From CAVZGO01 sp963774935 (GTDB lineage Bacteria > Chloroflexota > Anaerolineae > Anaerolineales > UBA4823), in contig CAVZGO010000001.1 of the NCBI GenBank assembly GCA_963774935.1, positions 1 to 64,000 of the forward strand: 64,000 nt of DNA, read 5' to 3'. Below the pieces are notes generated by a model that was not told the DNA's origin, made no database searches, and saw only the letters and a program-made list of their open reading frames with translations. The translations under genes and the position numbers were made by a program. Shown here one piece after another: positions 39,081 to 48,964 of the stretch; the first letter of the stretch is position 1, and each line of letters begins with the position of its first letter.

Positions 39081-40027
39081 TGATTACAAACGACAGCAAT
39101 ATTGACATACATGAGATACGCCAGCGCTTTGGCAGCCGACTGCAGCTTGGTGTTCCACTGGCTCGCTATACCTCTGCACGCGTCGGCGGTCCTGCTGAGG
39201 CTTTGGTGGAAGTCAGCTCGCGCGTTGAGTTGGCAGAAGCTGCTCAGTGGTTATGGGAATTGGGAACGCCATTTATAGTATTGGGTGGGGGTTCAAATGT
39301 GCTGGTCAGCGATGCCGGTCTGCACGGAATGGTCATCTTGAACCATGCCCGCAATTTGCTGTTTGAGGATCAGGATCCATCACCAACACTGTGGGCTGAA
39401 TCGGGCGCCAACTTTGGAATGCTGGCACGATTGGCTGCGAACCGTGGCTTTGCAGGGCTGGAGTGGGCTGCAGGCATCCCCGGCACTTTAGGCGGAGCTG
39501 TGGTCGGTAATGCAGGCGCTCACGGTGGTGATATGTCGGGCAGCCTGGTTATGGCCGAAATCTTGCATCAAGATGGTGAGATAGAATTATGGCTGGTCGA
39601 GAAAATGGGCTACACCTACCGATCCAGTGTATTTAAACGAAAAGGTCTGGGAATGCTCAGCAATCCTGTGGCGGTGATCCTTTCAGCAGTTCTACGATTA
39701 GAAGCCAGCACGGTGGAGGCAGTTCAAGCACGCATCGACGAGCTGGTGACAATTCGCCGGCGCACGCAGCCCCCCGGGGCAAGCATGGGCTCGATGTTCA
39801 AAAACCCCACAGGTGACTACGCTGGTCGTTTGATCGAGGCGTCTGGGCTCAAAGGAACTCGAATGGGTGATGCTCAAATCAGCCCATTGCACGCCAACTT
39901 TTTTATGAATCTGGGAGAGGCGAAAGCACAAGATATTAAGGCACTTATGGACCTGGCCGGGAAAACAGTAAAAGAAAAATTTGGTGTGGTTTTAGAACCA
40001 GAAATTGAGCTGGTTGGCGAATGGTGA
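39080..40027 (+). CDS. murB: UDP-N-acetylenolpyruvoylglucosamine reductase
   Basis: 315 residues of the FAD-linked MurB type. TSARVGGPAEALVE, VLGGGSNVLVSD, AGIPGTLGGAVVGNAGAHG and the PPGASMGSMFKNP region with catalytic Ser, then a conserved Glu near the end (VLEPEIELVG). Reduces the enolpyruvyl ether to form UDP-MurNAc. Ends just before ddl. Confidence 0.95.
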   Translation: MITNDSNIDIHEIRQRFGSRLQLGVPLARYTSARVGGPAEALVEVSSRVELAEAAQWLWELGTPFIVLGGGSNVLVSDAGLHGMVILNHARNLLFEDQDPSPTLWAESGANFGMLARLAANRGFAGLEWAAGIPGTLGGAVVGNAGAHGGDMSGSLVMAEILHQDGEIELWLVEKMGYTYRSSVFKRKGLGMLSNPVAVILSAVLRLEASTVEAVQARIDELVTIRRRTQPPGASMGSMFKNPTGDYAGRLIEASGLKGTRMGDAQISPLHANFFMNLGEAKAQDIKALMDLAGKTVKEKFGVVLEPEIELVGEW

Positions 40028-40055
40028 TTTGTTGATGCTGCTGGAAAAAAAGATT

Positions 40056-41192
40056 ATGAAGAAACACGTGGGAGTAATTTTTGGCGGTCGATCAGGCGAG
40101 CACGAAGTTTCATTGTTGTCTGCGCGCTCTGTATTGGCAGCTATCGATCCGGCCAGGTATGATGTGACTCTGATCGGTATCGATTTACAGGGGCGATGGT
40201 GGACTGGTCCGGGTGTTCTCGATGCGCTCGCGAGCGGAGAACCTACCGGCGAGATTGCCGCTTTACTTCCAGATCCATCTCGATCCGGACTATTTATCCT
40301 GCGTCCATCGTCTGATTCCGCAGAACAGAAATCTACAACCGGTTTGCTTGAGCTCGTCGCCTCATTAGATGTTCTCCTTCCCGTGCTGCATGGCACTTTT
40401 GGAGAGGATGGCACCTTGCAAGGTTTTCTAGAGCTGGCTGATCTAGCCTACACTGGCGCTGGCGTGTTGGGCTCGGCACTTGGCATGGATAAATCTGTCT
40501 TCAAAGATGTGATGCGCGCAAACAACATTCCGGTTGTGGATACCATAACTGTCCTGCGCAGCGAGATCGAATCAGGGCTTGATCAAGTCATTGAGAAAGC
40601 TGAAGCGCTCTGCTCATATCCTGTGTTTGTAAAGCCGGCGAATTTGGGCTCATCAGTGGGTATTACAAAGTGCCATAACCGGTCAGACCTCGTCGAAGGT
40701 TTAATTGAGGCTGCCCGGTATGACCGGCGTATTCTTGTTGAACGAGGACTGGACGCCCGGGAAATTGAGGTGGGGGTCATCGGGAATGATCACCCAGAAG
40801 CCTCAATCCCAGGAGAAATAATCCCCAATCGAGACTACTACTCCTATGAGTCGAAATACCTTGATAACGAATCAATTCCCGTGATACCTGCTCCTCTCTC
40901 TGAAGAGCTTACTGAGCGCGTACGCAAGCTGGCGTTGCAAGCATACCGTGCCATTGACTGTGCAGGAATGGCACGCGTGGATTTCTTGCTGGAGAAAAAA
41001 CCTTCCCAGGGTGATGGCTTGTACCTGAGTGAAATCAATACCATACCCGGTTTTACTCAAATCAGCATGTTTCCGAAATTGTGGGAAGCCAGCGGTGTGC
41101 CGTATCCAATTCTTATCGACCGGTTGATTGAACTGGCTCTGGAGCGGAAAGCTGATCGTAACCGCACCGAGCGTCATTACCGAAGGGACTAA
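40056..41192 (+). CDS. ddl: D-alanine--D-alanine ligase
   Basis: 378 residues from the ATG at 40056 (MKKHVGVIFGGRSGEHEVSL). ATP-grasp enzyme with LPVLHGTFGEDG, VKPANLGSSVGI, EVGVIGN and the metal-binding SEINTIPGFT. The (Y/F) specificity region reads YYSYESKY, as in D-Ala-D-Ala rather than D-Ala-D-Lac ligases. Alternative in-frame starts exist at 40005 and 40035. Followed three bases later by ftsQ. Confidence 0.94.
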   Translation: MKKHVGVIFGGRSGEHEVSLLSARSVLAAIDPARYDVTLIGIDLQGRWWTGPGVLDALASGEPTGEIAALLPDPSRSGLFILRPSSDSAEQKSTTGLLELVASLDVLLPVLHGTFGEDGTLQGFLELADLAYTGAGVLGSALGMDKSVFKDVMRANNIPVVDTITVLRSEIESGLDQVIEKAEALCSYPVFVKPANLGSSVGITKCHNRSDLVEGLIEAARYDRRILVERGLDAREIEVGVIGNDHPEASIPGEIIPNRDYYSYESKYLDNESIPVIPAPLSEELTERVRKLALQAYRAIDCAGMARVDFLLEKKPSQGDGLYLSEINTIPGFTQISMFPKLWEASGVPYPILIDRLIELALERKADRNRTERHYRRD

Positions 41193-41195
41193 ACC

Positions 41196-42315
41196 ATGGA
41201 GAGTACCAAACGGTCAACATCCCCAAAGAGAACATCTCACCGCAAGCAGCGCGAATGGTGGCGTTTGGATCACTTATTTGCGCAGACTCTGCCTGCATCG
41301 TCTAAGAAGACGACCCGCAGAGCGGGAAAAAAGAGCAAGCAACGTACCGGTAGCAGCGAGTCGCAGCACTCCTCCGGTATTATCGCGCAGCTTTTCAGCC
41401 GAAGCCCCGGTGATTGAACGCAGGCCGGCTCGCAAAATACGTAAACGTTATGACGTGGCTATCGGCAGCAGCGGCGTTGAGATGCGCTTACCCTCCCTAC
41501 CCGCAGTGCGTTTTTCGAGGCGCTGGATTTACTTGTTGGTGATCGTCCTGCTTGCTGGAGGAGTTTATTTTGCATGGAATGCATCATTCTTCAAGGTTAC
41601 CACAGCAGATGTGCAGGGTGCAATCCGGATTCGCTCGGATGTAATTAACACTGTTCTAAATATTTCTGGTAAACCAATTTTTACCCTCAAACCAGATGAA
41701 TTATCGCAAACACTGGCTGAGGCATTTCCGGAGTTTTCGTCGATCAATATTTCGATCTCTCTGCCCAATCATGTTGTGGTGAGTGTCGAGGAACGAAAAC
41801 CGGTACTCACCTGGCGGCAGGCTGACCAGGTGAAGCTGGTGGACGCACAGGGCTACAGTTTTCCACTGCGTCTCGAAGCCACTGGTGTGATTTCTCCGTT
41901 AGTTGAAGCATCCGGTCCTCCTCCCGGTTTGTTGGTATCTGCACAAAGCGATACAGATTGGTTGAATGGTCAAATCCAGGGAGCAGATCAAGAAGAAGTT
42001 ATGGGTGAGGATGGAAAAGCAGTAGAGAAAAGAATAATTGGAGCCCAACCATTTTTAAAGCCTGAGATGGTTGCAGCCATTTTGTCTACTTCTCCACAAG
42101 TTCCCACCGGAGCCAGCCTGGCTTATGACCCCCGGCACGGATTGGGATGGCAAGACCCTCGTGGCTGGCAGGTTTTCCTGGGGGATGCTCAGCAAATGGA
42201 TTTGAAATTGAATATTTACAACGCAATCCTTGATCGCCTGGCGAATGAAGGTATTCAGCCCACCTTGATCAGTGTCGAGCATGTTCACAGGCCTTATTAT
42301 CGCCTGGAGCCGTAG
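41196..42315 (+). CDS. ftsQ: FtsQ/DivIB division protein, one frameshift
   Basis: About 372 residues after correction. A long basic cytoplasmic tail (about 105 residues, Lys/Arg/Ser-rich), one transmembrane helix (WIYLLVIVLLAGGVYFAW), a POTRA domain (FKVTTADVQGAIRI) and a beta domain with SVEERKPVLTW. The frame shifts +1 within 41391-41400: QLFSRSPGD then stop in the raw frame, FSAEAPVIERR in the next. FtsQ recruits FtsL and DivIC at the septum. Confidence 0.85.
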
Positions 42316-42376
42316 AAGACTATTATGAAATTAGCGAATTGTCATAATCTCAATATGTTAAAGAGGGGCAGCCATT

Positions 42377-43639
42377 ATGGATGAACCAGTGGTGGTTGGC
42401 ATCGATATTGGAACCACAAAAATTTGTACGCTCGTTGGGCGCGCAGAAGATCCAGGCCAGATCCGCATCCTGGGAGTGGGATTAGAGCCTTCCGAAGGTA
42501 TTCGCAAGGGAGTGGTCATGGACCTGGCAGCAGCATCACGTGCTGTGAAACGTTCGATTGACAAAGCTGAACGCACGTCCGGCATAGAGATCAACCTGGC
42601 GTTGGTCAGCCTGGCTGGATCAAATGTGTCATCGGTCAACAGCCGGGGAGTTGTGGGCGTGACTGGGCGTACCATCGAACAGGAGGATGTGGCGCGAGCA
42701 GTGGATGCTGCCAGAGCGGTTGCTATTCCTCACAACCGCGAGATTATTCATGTTATCCAGCGCGGATTTGATATTGATGGACAAAACGGTATCCATATGC
42801 CGATCGGGATGCACGGATACCGCCTGGAGGTTGAGACGCACATCATCACGGCATCCTCTGCCAGTGTAGAAAACCTTCGCCAGGCTGTGGCAACTGCCGG
42901 TGCGGATGTGTCACAATTTGTGCTCAACCCACTGGCTTCGGCTGAAGTTGTGATAAACGAAACAGAGCGGCAAATGGGGGTTGTCGTATGTGATATTGGT
43001 GGTGGTACCACCGATCTGGCAATTTATATCGATGGGGATGTCTGGCATACCGCAGTGTTGGCAGTGGGAGGTAATCACATTACATCTGATATTGCACATG
43101 GTTTGCGGTTGCCAATGTCTCAAGCCGAGGAGGTTAAGATCCAGCACGGACATGCAGATCCGAGTTCGCTGACCGCGCAAGAGTATTTCACGATCAAACC
43201 CTTCGGAGAGCAGGAAATTGTTCAGGTAAGCCGGGAGAACCTGGTGCACATTATCAATGCACGCGTGGAGGAGATATTTGGTCTCGTTGTCCAGGAGATC
43301 AAACGCTCAGGTTATGACGGCTTGCTACCGGCAGGCATGGTTCTGACGGGCGGCTGCAGCGCTTTACCCGGCATTCGCCAGGTCGCTTCGAACATTTTAG
43401 GCGTCCCAGTTCGAATCGCCCGCCCTGAGAATTTGGTTGGTATGGTCGATAAGCTGGATTCTCCCGCTTTTTCAACAAGCGTTGGTCTCTTGCAGTGGGC
43501 TCTTGTGTTTGGTGAAGTGCCTGCCTCCAGACCTCGTGCTCGTAGCACAAGTCAATATTCCTATAAAGGAGGTCAATCATCATCGACGGGATGGAATATG
43601 GAAAGATTAAAGGAATTGCTACGCAGGCTGCTGCCGTAA
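42377..43639 (+). CDS. ftsA: Cell division actin homologue FtsA
   Basis: 420 residues. Actin-fold motifs: VVGIDIGTTKICTLVG, VCDIGGGTTDLAIY, LTGGCSALPGI, and a 1C subdomain between. A C-terminal amphipathic helix (MERLKELLRRLLP) should tether it to the membrane. It anchors FtsZ. AGAGGGG lies just upstream of the ATG. Confidence 0.95.
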   Translation: MDEPVVVGIDIGTTKICTLVGRAEDPGQIRILGVGLEPSEGIRKGVVMDLAAASRAVKRSIDKAERTSGIEINLALVSLAGSNVSSVNSRGVVGVTGRTIEQEDVARAVDAARAVAIPHNREIIHVIQRGFDIDGQNGIHMPIGMHGYRLEVETHIITASSASVENLRQAVATAGADVSQFVLNPLASAEVVINETERQMGVVVCDIGGGTTDLAIYIDGDVWHTAVLAVGGNHITSDIAHGLRLPMSQAEEVKIQHGHADPSSLTAQEYFTIKPFGEQEIVQVSRENLVHIINARVEEIFGLVVQEIKRSGYDGLLPAGMVLTGGCSALPGIRQVASNILGVPVRIARPENLVGMVDKLDSPAFSTSVGLLQWALVFGEVPASRPRARSTSQYSYKGGQSSSTGWNMERLKELLRRLLP

Positions 43640-43699
43640 TCAAAGCCTCGTTAGTTGATTTAGCGCTCACAATATTGGGTTATACATTAGGAGGATGTA

Positions 43700-44833
43700 A
43701 TGACGAAAAACACAATAGTTCCCAACCAGTATGAGTCGTTCGCCCGAATTAAGGTGGTCGGTGTGGGCGGCGGTGGTTGTAATGCCGTCGATCGGATGAT
43801 TGACGAAGGCCTGGTAGGTGTTGAATTTGTAGCCGTAAACACGGATGCCCAGGCGTTATTGCTTTCCAAAGCGTCCACACGCGTGCGGGTGGGAGAGAAG
43901 CTGACCCGTGGCCTGGGCTCTGGTGGAGATCCAGAGACGGGTCGCAAGGCAACCGAAGAGTCAGCTGAAGAATTATATGGCGTGCTGAAAAACTCCGACA
44001 TGGTGTTCATCACAGCTGGCATGGGCGGCGGTACCGGTACAGGCGGCGCGGCTATCGTAGCGCAGATCGCCAAGGAGTGCGGTGCGTTGACGATCGGTGT
44101 AGTCACCCGACCATTTACATTCGAGGGCGCTCGCCGAATCTCATCAGCTGAGGCGGGCATCGGCAAGCTTAAAGAACAGGCTGACACCTTGATCGTCATT
44201 CCAAACGATCGCTTGTTGCAAATTGTGGATAAGCGCGCCAACTTGCAGACTGCATTCCGCCTGGCAGATGATGTCTTGCGCCAGGGCGTGCAGGGCATAT
44301 CCGAGCTGATTACGGTACCCGGTCTGATCAACCTGGACTTTGCAGATGTTCGCACGATCATGTCAGAAGGTGGAGCGGCATTGATGGCAGTTGGCTCTGC
44401 CAAAGGCGAGGACGCTGCCCGCATGGCCGCCGAGCAGGCTATCTCCAGCCAGCTTCTGGATATCACGATCGATGGCGCACGGGGTATCCTCTTCAATGTC
44501 ACCGGTGGGCCAGATCTAACCCTCTTTGATGTGAACCAGGCTGCAGCGATCATCAAGGAAACTGCGCACCCTGACGTAAACCTGATCTTTGGCGCGGTCA
44601 TTGATACAAACCTGCGCGAAGAAGTGCGTATTACGGTTATCGCGACAGGTTTTGAGCGCACCGGAACTCCTCGGCGGATAATCGAACCCGTGGCGCTGGA
44701 TCACCATGAGACTGCGACTCATACGATCACTCCAACCCCACGACACGAGAGCATCCCTTCACGTGAATTTTCACGCGCTTACAATACTGAGGATTTGGAT
44801 ATCCCGACCTTTCTGCGCAACCGGAAGCCTTAA
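43700..44833 (+). CDS. ftsZ: Cell division tubulin homologue FtsZ
   Basis: 377 residues. KVVGVGGGGCNAVD, the GTP-binding GMGGGTGTGG signature, NDRLLQ, and NLDFADVRTIM (T7 loop). After a linker of about 45 residues the C-terminal peptide LDIPTFLRNR is present, the site that binds FtsA and other partners. A strong AGGAGG precedes the ATG. No frame problem. Confidence 0.97.
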   Translation: MTKNTIVPNQYESFARIKVVGVGGGGCNAVDRMIDEGLVGVEFVAVNTDAQALLLSKASTRVRVGEKLTRGLGSGGDPETGRKATEESAEELYGVLKNSDMVFITAGMGGGTGTGGAAIVAQIAKECGALTIGVVTRPFTFEGARRISSAEAGIGKLKEQADTLIVIPNDRLLQIVDKRANLQTAFRLADDVLRQGVQGISELITVPGLINLDFADVRTIMSEGGAALMAVGSAKGEDAARMAAEQAISSQLLDITIDGARGILFNVTGGPDLTLFDVNQAAAIIKETAHPDVNLIFGAVIDTNLREEVRITVIATGFERTGTPRRIIEPVALDHHETATHTITPTPRHESIPSREFSRAYNTEDLDIPTFLRNRKP

Positions 44834-44968
44834 TTAATTTCGGGCATCAGCCCGGAGGTGCATATTGCAAGCTCTTGTGGGCTACCAGTCAGATGATGGG
44901 GTTAGTGCGCGCCCACGCCATCACGGAGAGTTCGTGCTCAGCCTGGTGAGGTGCTGTGCAATGATCTA

Positions 44969-45011
44969 ACAAATCTGTTTGCGAGAAACTAAAGTCTGCA
45001 AACAGATTTGT
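44969..45011 (+). terminator. Hairpin downstream of ftsZ, probable terminator of the dcw cluster
   Basis: Perfect 14-base arms at 44969-44982 and 44998-45011 with a 15-base loop, followed only by CGTTT, so intrinsic termination would be weak. It lies in the 341-base gap 44834-45174 between ftsZ and nrdR, together with the nrdR promoter; I see no gene or known RNA in the rest of the gap. Confidence 0.5.
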
Positions 45012-45053
45012 CGTTTAAGGGAAAACCTTAATATTAATGTGCTCGCTTTTCCC

Positions 45054-45082
45054 TTGCACATTTCGGTCAAGCATGCTACAAT
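45054..45082 (+). promoter_or_regulatory. Promoter of nrdR
   Basis: TTGCAC at 45054-45059 and TACAAT at 45077-45082 with an exact 17-base spacer. About 85 bases of leader precede the nrdR ATG. No convincing pair of NrdR boxes is seen around it. Confidence 0.65.
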
Positions 45083-45174
45083 TTGCCTCCCTGAACACCC
45101 ACCTGTGGTGGATATAACTCACTCAACCCCCGCCTATGGCGATAACATTTGTTCTATGAATTGAAGACACCCTG

Positions 45175-45631
45175 ATGCGTTGCCCCTACTGCAAATTTCA
45201 AGAATCCCGTGTGGTTGATACCACTCACGACAGCCGTGGCGGTGTGCGTCGCAGGCGTGAATGTGAACATTGTGGGCAACGTTTTTCTACATATGAGCGA
45301 CCGATTTTAGCGACACCGCTTATCGTCAAGCAAGACAACTCGCGTGAAGAATTCGACCGGGATAAGCTTATCCGCGGCATCAGGATATCCTGCGCCAAAC
45401 GACCCGTCTCTGCTACAGACATAGAAAGACTGGTAGGCGAGATTGAGACTACCTTACAATCGCTTGGACGCGCTGGAGGTTTCATCTCGTGTCGTTGGAG
45501 ATTTGGTCATCTCTGGGTTAAAAGGCCTGGACCAAATTGCCTATATCCGTTATGCAATTGTTTATCTGGGATTGGATGATTTAAAATCCATCCGAAGTGA
45601 AATTGACCGGTTGTTAGAAACACAATCCTGA
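45175..45631 (+). CDS. nrdR: Transcriptional repressor NrdR, one frameshift
   Basis: About 151 residues after correction, the usual size. Zinc ribbon MRCPYC...ECEHCGQRFSTYER, then an ATP-cone domain with VKQDNSREEFDRDKL. NrdR senses ATP/dATP and represses ribonucleotide reductase genes. The frame shifts +1 at 45472; skipping that G joins QSLGR to LEVSSRVVG, as in the family. It stands directly before nrdJ, the likely target, with a 135-base gap. Confidence 0.92.
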
Positions 45632-45766
45632 ACTCTCACAGCCTGTAAGGGGGCAGCGTTGCCGCGCATTTCTAGTTTTTCTGCAAGGCGCTGTTATCCT
45701 CGAATCACCTGGAATTACCGGGCATTAGTGTTTTTATAGTAGGTTATCGGTTAGAGGAGACAAGAA

Positions 45767-48373
45767 ATGTTAGAAAAATTAGGTCATCAGGTGGGAAATG
45801 AAGGGCTCCTGCCCACACCAGCATTACCAGAAGACTTGGGTGAGGTTGAGCTAACCCAGAACGCACGTCAGGTTTTGACTCGCCGGTATGTTCGTCGAGG
45901 CCGGGATGGCAAACCTGCTGAAAGCGTGGAGGAGATGTTTTGGAGAGTTGCCTATCATGTGGCAGCTAGCGAAGCAGCCTGGGGAGAAGATGTCAACGAG
46001 CGTGCTCACCAATTTTATCGGCTGCTGACAACCAAATGCTTCTTCCCAAACTCACCTACTTTCACTGGCGCTGGCACTCCGCTTGGGCAGCTAGCTGCTT
46101 GCTTCGTCCTCCCAATCAGCGATGATATGGGCCGCGATCCAGCCGGTATCTTCCAAACACTTCGCGATGCAGCATTAATCCAACAAACTGGTGGAGGGAA
46201 TGGTTTTTCTTTCTCCCGTCTGCGCCCAAAGGGCTCCCTGGTGAAGTCGTCTGCGGGGCAGGCAACGGGTCCGGTTGGCTTCTTGAGGGTGTATGATAAA
46301 GCGTTTGGGGAGATTGCCCAAGGGGGAACCCGGCGAGGCGCCAACATGGCTGTCTTGCGCGTAGATCATCCCGATATTGAAGAATTCATCACTTGCAAAA
46401 CAGATGAGAACGCCATTACTAACTTCAACATCTCCGTTGGTATAACCGATGCATTTATGGAGGCGGTGCGTAAGGATGATGACTGGGAATTACGCTTTCC
46501 CGATGTTAACAGTAAAGAATATAAAGGTTTTACCGGCTCTGTAGTACAGGCGGAACAGGCTGGATTGCCGGTGAAAGTACACCGGGTTGTGCGTGCTCGG
46601 GAATTGTTCGAGAAGATCGTGGTTCAGGCGCATCATAATGGAGAACCGGGGATGCTTTTCCTGGACGCTGCCAACCGGTTTAATCCTGTTCCTCATCTGT
46701 ACCAATTGGAGGCAACTAATCCATGCGGCGAGCAGTGGTTAGGTCCTTATGAGAACTGCTGCCTTGGGTCAGTCAACCTCGCCCAGCACATGGGTCCAGG
46801 TGGCACGGTGGATTGGGAGAAACTGCGTGAAAACGTCGCCCTCTCAACGATTTTCCTGGATGATGTTGTCGAAGCCAATGCGTATGTCCCTGCAGTTCCT
46901 CAATTAGCAGAAGCAGCACTGCGTGCCCGGCGGATTGGTCTGGGAATAATGGGACTGGGTGATTTGATGTACCACGTTGGAATTCGCTATGGCTCCCCTG
47001 AAGGCCAGGAATTTGCTGCCCAGGTCATGGAGTTTGTGCGATATCATGCCGTTCAAACCAGTATTGAGCTGGCAACCAAACGTGGAGCTTTTCCGGCTAT
47101 CAAAGGCAGTATTTATGACCCACAGAATCTCGCCTGGCAATCGCCACAGCCGCTCCAGCCTTATACATTAGACTTCCACCGGCCAGAGATCAATTGGGAA
47201 TCCGTAATGACCGGTATTCGCCAGCATGGAATTCGCAACGCTGCCCAAACGACCATCGCCCCAACGGGAACAATCGCAACTGTTGCAGGATGCGAAGGCT
47301 ATGGCTGTGAACCTGTATTTGCACTGGCTTATATCCGGCACGTCAATGACAACGGTAAAGACTTACAACTGGTCTACAGCAGCCCGTTTTTCGAGCAGGC
47401 TCTCATCCAGGCGGGTATTGAAGAGGATGCACGCGAGAAAATTATTCAACATGTCATGGAGCTGGGGAGCTGCCAGGGACTTGAGGAAGTATCTGAGGCG
47501 ATCCAGAAAGTGTTCGTTGTCTCACAGGACATCACCGCAGAAGAGCATGTACGCATGCAAGCTGCCTTGCAGACCTTTGTTGACAATTCACTATCAAAGA
47601 CGGTTAATTTCCCTGAAGGCGCGACCGAGCAAGATGTAGCCACAGCGTATATGCTCGCCTGGGAGCTGGGCTGCAAAGGAATAACGGTATATGTTACCGG
47701 TTCTCGCCAGAAGGTCGTTCTTGAAACGAAAGCGACAGCCAAGCAAAAAGAGCCGCTACCTCTGGCTGAGCCAGAACAACCTGTCGAGCAGCTTGGAATA
47801 TGGCAGGATGCGAAAAAGCCACGCCCTCGCCATCTACGTGGCTATACGTATAATGTAAGCACCCCTCTCGGCAAAGCTTTTATCACGATCAATGAGAATG
47901 GTGGTGATCAACCCTTTGAGGTATTTATCAACACCGCCAAAGCCGGATCGGATACCGCCGCAGTCTCTGAAGCCATCGGCAGACTGATCTCTTATGTGCT
48001 AAGGCTGGCGTCCCCACTGTCCCCGCGAGAGCGACTGAAAGAGGTCTGGCGGCAGCTTTCGGGAATTGGCGGAGGACGCTCGTTGGGCTTTGGTCCAAAC
48101 CGAGTACGCTCGTTACCCGATGGAGTCTCACAGGTGCTCGCTGAGTATTTGGAGCTGACCGAAGGTAATCACACCCAGGTAGAAAACCAAACCCCTAGTC
48201 TCGAGCTTGGTGGAAACGGCTTCAACCATCGTGCTGAGAGCGCACATGCTGCACATTCTGTCGATCAAGGCGCGCATAAAATCGGCGATTTATGCCCGGA
48301 GTGTGGCCAGGCAGCAGTTGTTAATGAAGAAGGCTGCCGTAAATGCTATGCTTGCGGGTTTAGCGAATGCTAG
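45767..48373 (+). CDS. nrdJ: Adenosylcobalamin-dependent (class II) ribonucleotide reductase
   Basis: 868 residues. Class II reductase barrel with FPNSPTFTGAGTPLGQLAACF, QTGGGNGFSFSRLRP, TRRGANMAVL and NPCGEQ-LGPYENCCLGSVNL, containing the radical-site and reducing Cys residues. A C-terminal zinc ribbon CPECG...CRKCYACGFSEC likely re-reduces the active site. Converts ribonucleotides to deoxynucleotides using B12 and without oxygen, fitting an anaerobic or micro-aerobic life. Full length, no disruption. Confidence 0.95.
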   Translation: MLEKLGHQVGNEGLLPTPALPEDLGEVELTQNARQVLTRRYVRRGRDGKPAESVEEMFWRVAYHVAASEAAWGEDVNERAHQFYRLLTTKCFFPNSPTFTGAGTPLGQLAACFVLPISDDMGRDPAGIFQTLRDAALIQQTGGGNGFSFSRLRPKGSLVKSSAGQATGPVGFLRVYDKAFGEIAQGGTRRGANMAVLRVDHPDIEEFITCKTDENAITNFNISVGITDAFMEAVRKDDDWELRFPDVNSKEYKGFTGSVVQAEQAGLPVKVHRVVRARELFEKIVVQAHHNGEPGMLFLDAANRFNPVPHLYQLEATNPCGEQWLGPYENCCLGSVNLAQHMGPGGTVDWEKLRENVALSTIFLDDVVEANAYVPAVPQLAEAALRARRIGLGIMGLGDLMYHVGIRYGSPEGQEFAAQVMEFVRYHAVQTSIELATKRGAFPAIKGSIYDPQNLAWQSPQPLQPYTLDFHRPEINWESVMTGIRQHGIRNAAQTTIAPTGTIATVAGCEGYGCEPVFALAYIRHVNDNGKDLQLVYSSPFFEQALIQAGIEEDAREKIIQHVMELGSCQGLEEVSEAIQKVFVVSQDITAEEHVRMQAALQTFVDNSLSKTVNFPEGATEQDVATAYMLAWELGCKGITVYVTGSRQKVVLETKATAKQKEPLPLAEPEQPVEQLGIWQDAKKPRPRHLRGYTYNVSTPLGKAFITINENGGDQPFEVFINTAKAGSDTAAVSEAIGRLISYVLRLASPLSPRERLKEVWRQLSGIGGGRSLGFGPNRVRSLPDGVSQVLAEYLELTEGNHTQVENQTPSLELGGNGFNHRAESAHAAHSVDQGAHKIGDLCPECGQAAVVNEEGCRKCYACGFSEC

Positions 48374-48391
48374 GAAGCTAAGAGTAAGAAA

Positions 48392-48946
48392 ATGAAGATA
48401 GCTATTCTATCCGATATCCATGACAACATCTGGAGCCTGCAAGCTGCCTTAACGGCAGTACAAGATACCGAGCTTTTAATTTGCTGCGGTGACCTGTGTT
48501 CGCCTTTTATCGTTCCGATACTTGCTGAAGGGTATCCCCGCCCCATCCACCTCAGCCTTGGAAATAATGATGGCGACCTCTTTCGCATCACAAAAAATGC
48601 CTCGAGTTATGATCACTTCTATATTCAAGGCGAGTATTTCGAGACCGAGATCGATGGAAAGAAGTTCGCGGTAAATCACTACGACAATATCGGACTGGAG
48701 ATTGCCCGCCAGGGTGCCTTTGACGTGGTTTGTTTTGGTCATAATCACCGCTATCAGGTTGAGCGATTTGGTAAAACCTTGGCTATCAATCCTGGTGCAC
48801 TGATGGGTTACAGTCCGTTGGACCAGCAGAAGAAACCCCCCACTTTTGTTAAGTATGATACATCGTCAGACTCAGTTGAGACCTACCAAATCTCATGGAA
48901 AACAGGCGGGCAGGTTGAGATGGTTGCCTACCTTGTATCTCCATAG
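48392..48946 (+). CDS. YfcE/MJ0936-type metallophosphoesterase
   Basis: 184 residues. Metal-binding motifs in order: DIHDN, CGDL, GNNDGD, NHYD and FGHNHRY. This family hydrolyses phosphodiesters such as cyclic nucleotides in vitro; the true substrate is unknown. Lies 18 bases after nrdJ and 18 bases before the deoxynucleoside kinase, so it may take part in nucleotide turnover. Confidence 0.85.
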   Translation: MKIAILSDIHDNIWSLQAALTAVQDTELLICCGDLCSPFIVPILAEGYPRPIHLSLGNNDGDLFRITKNASSYDHFYIQGEYFETEIDGKKFAVNHYDNIGLEIARQGAFDVVCFGHNHRYQVERFGKTLAINPGALMGYSPLDQQKKPPTFVKYDTSSDSVETYQISWKTGGQVEMVAYLVSP

Positions 48947-48964
48947 GAAAGCCTGGTTAGAAAG

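Noticed and set aside
43687..44661. Long open frame antisense to ftsZ
   Set aside because: Lies wholly within ftsZ in the opposite strand and has no family features; it is a by-product of codon usage.
44834..45174. A structured RNA or tRNA gene between ftsZ and nrdR
   Set aside because: Only one hairpin and one promoter are seen; no tRNA arms, T-loop or known RNA motif.
45632..45766. NrdR boxes before nrdJ
   Set aside because: No pair of the expected palindromic boxes at suitable spacing was found by eye; a motif scan is needed before claiming regulation.
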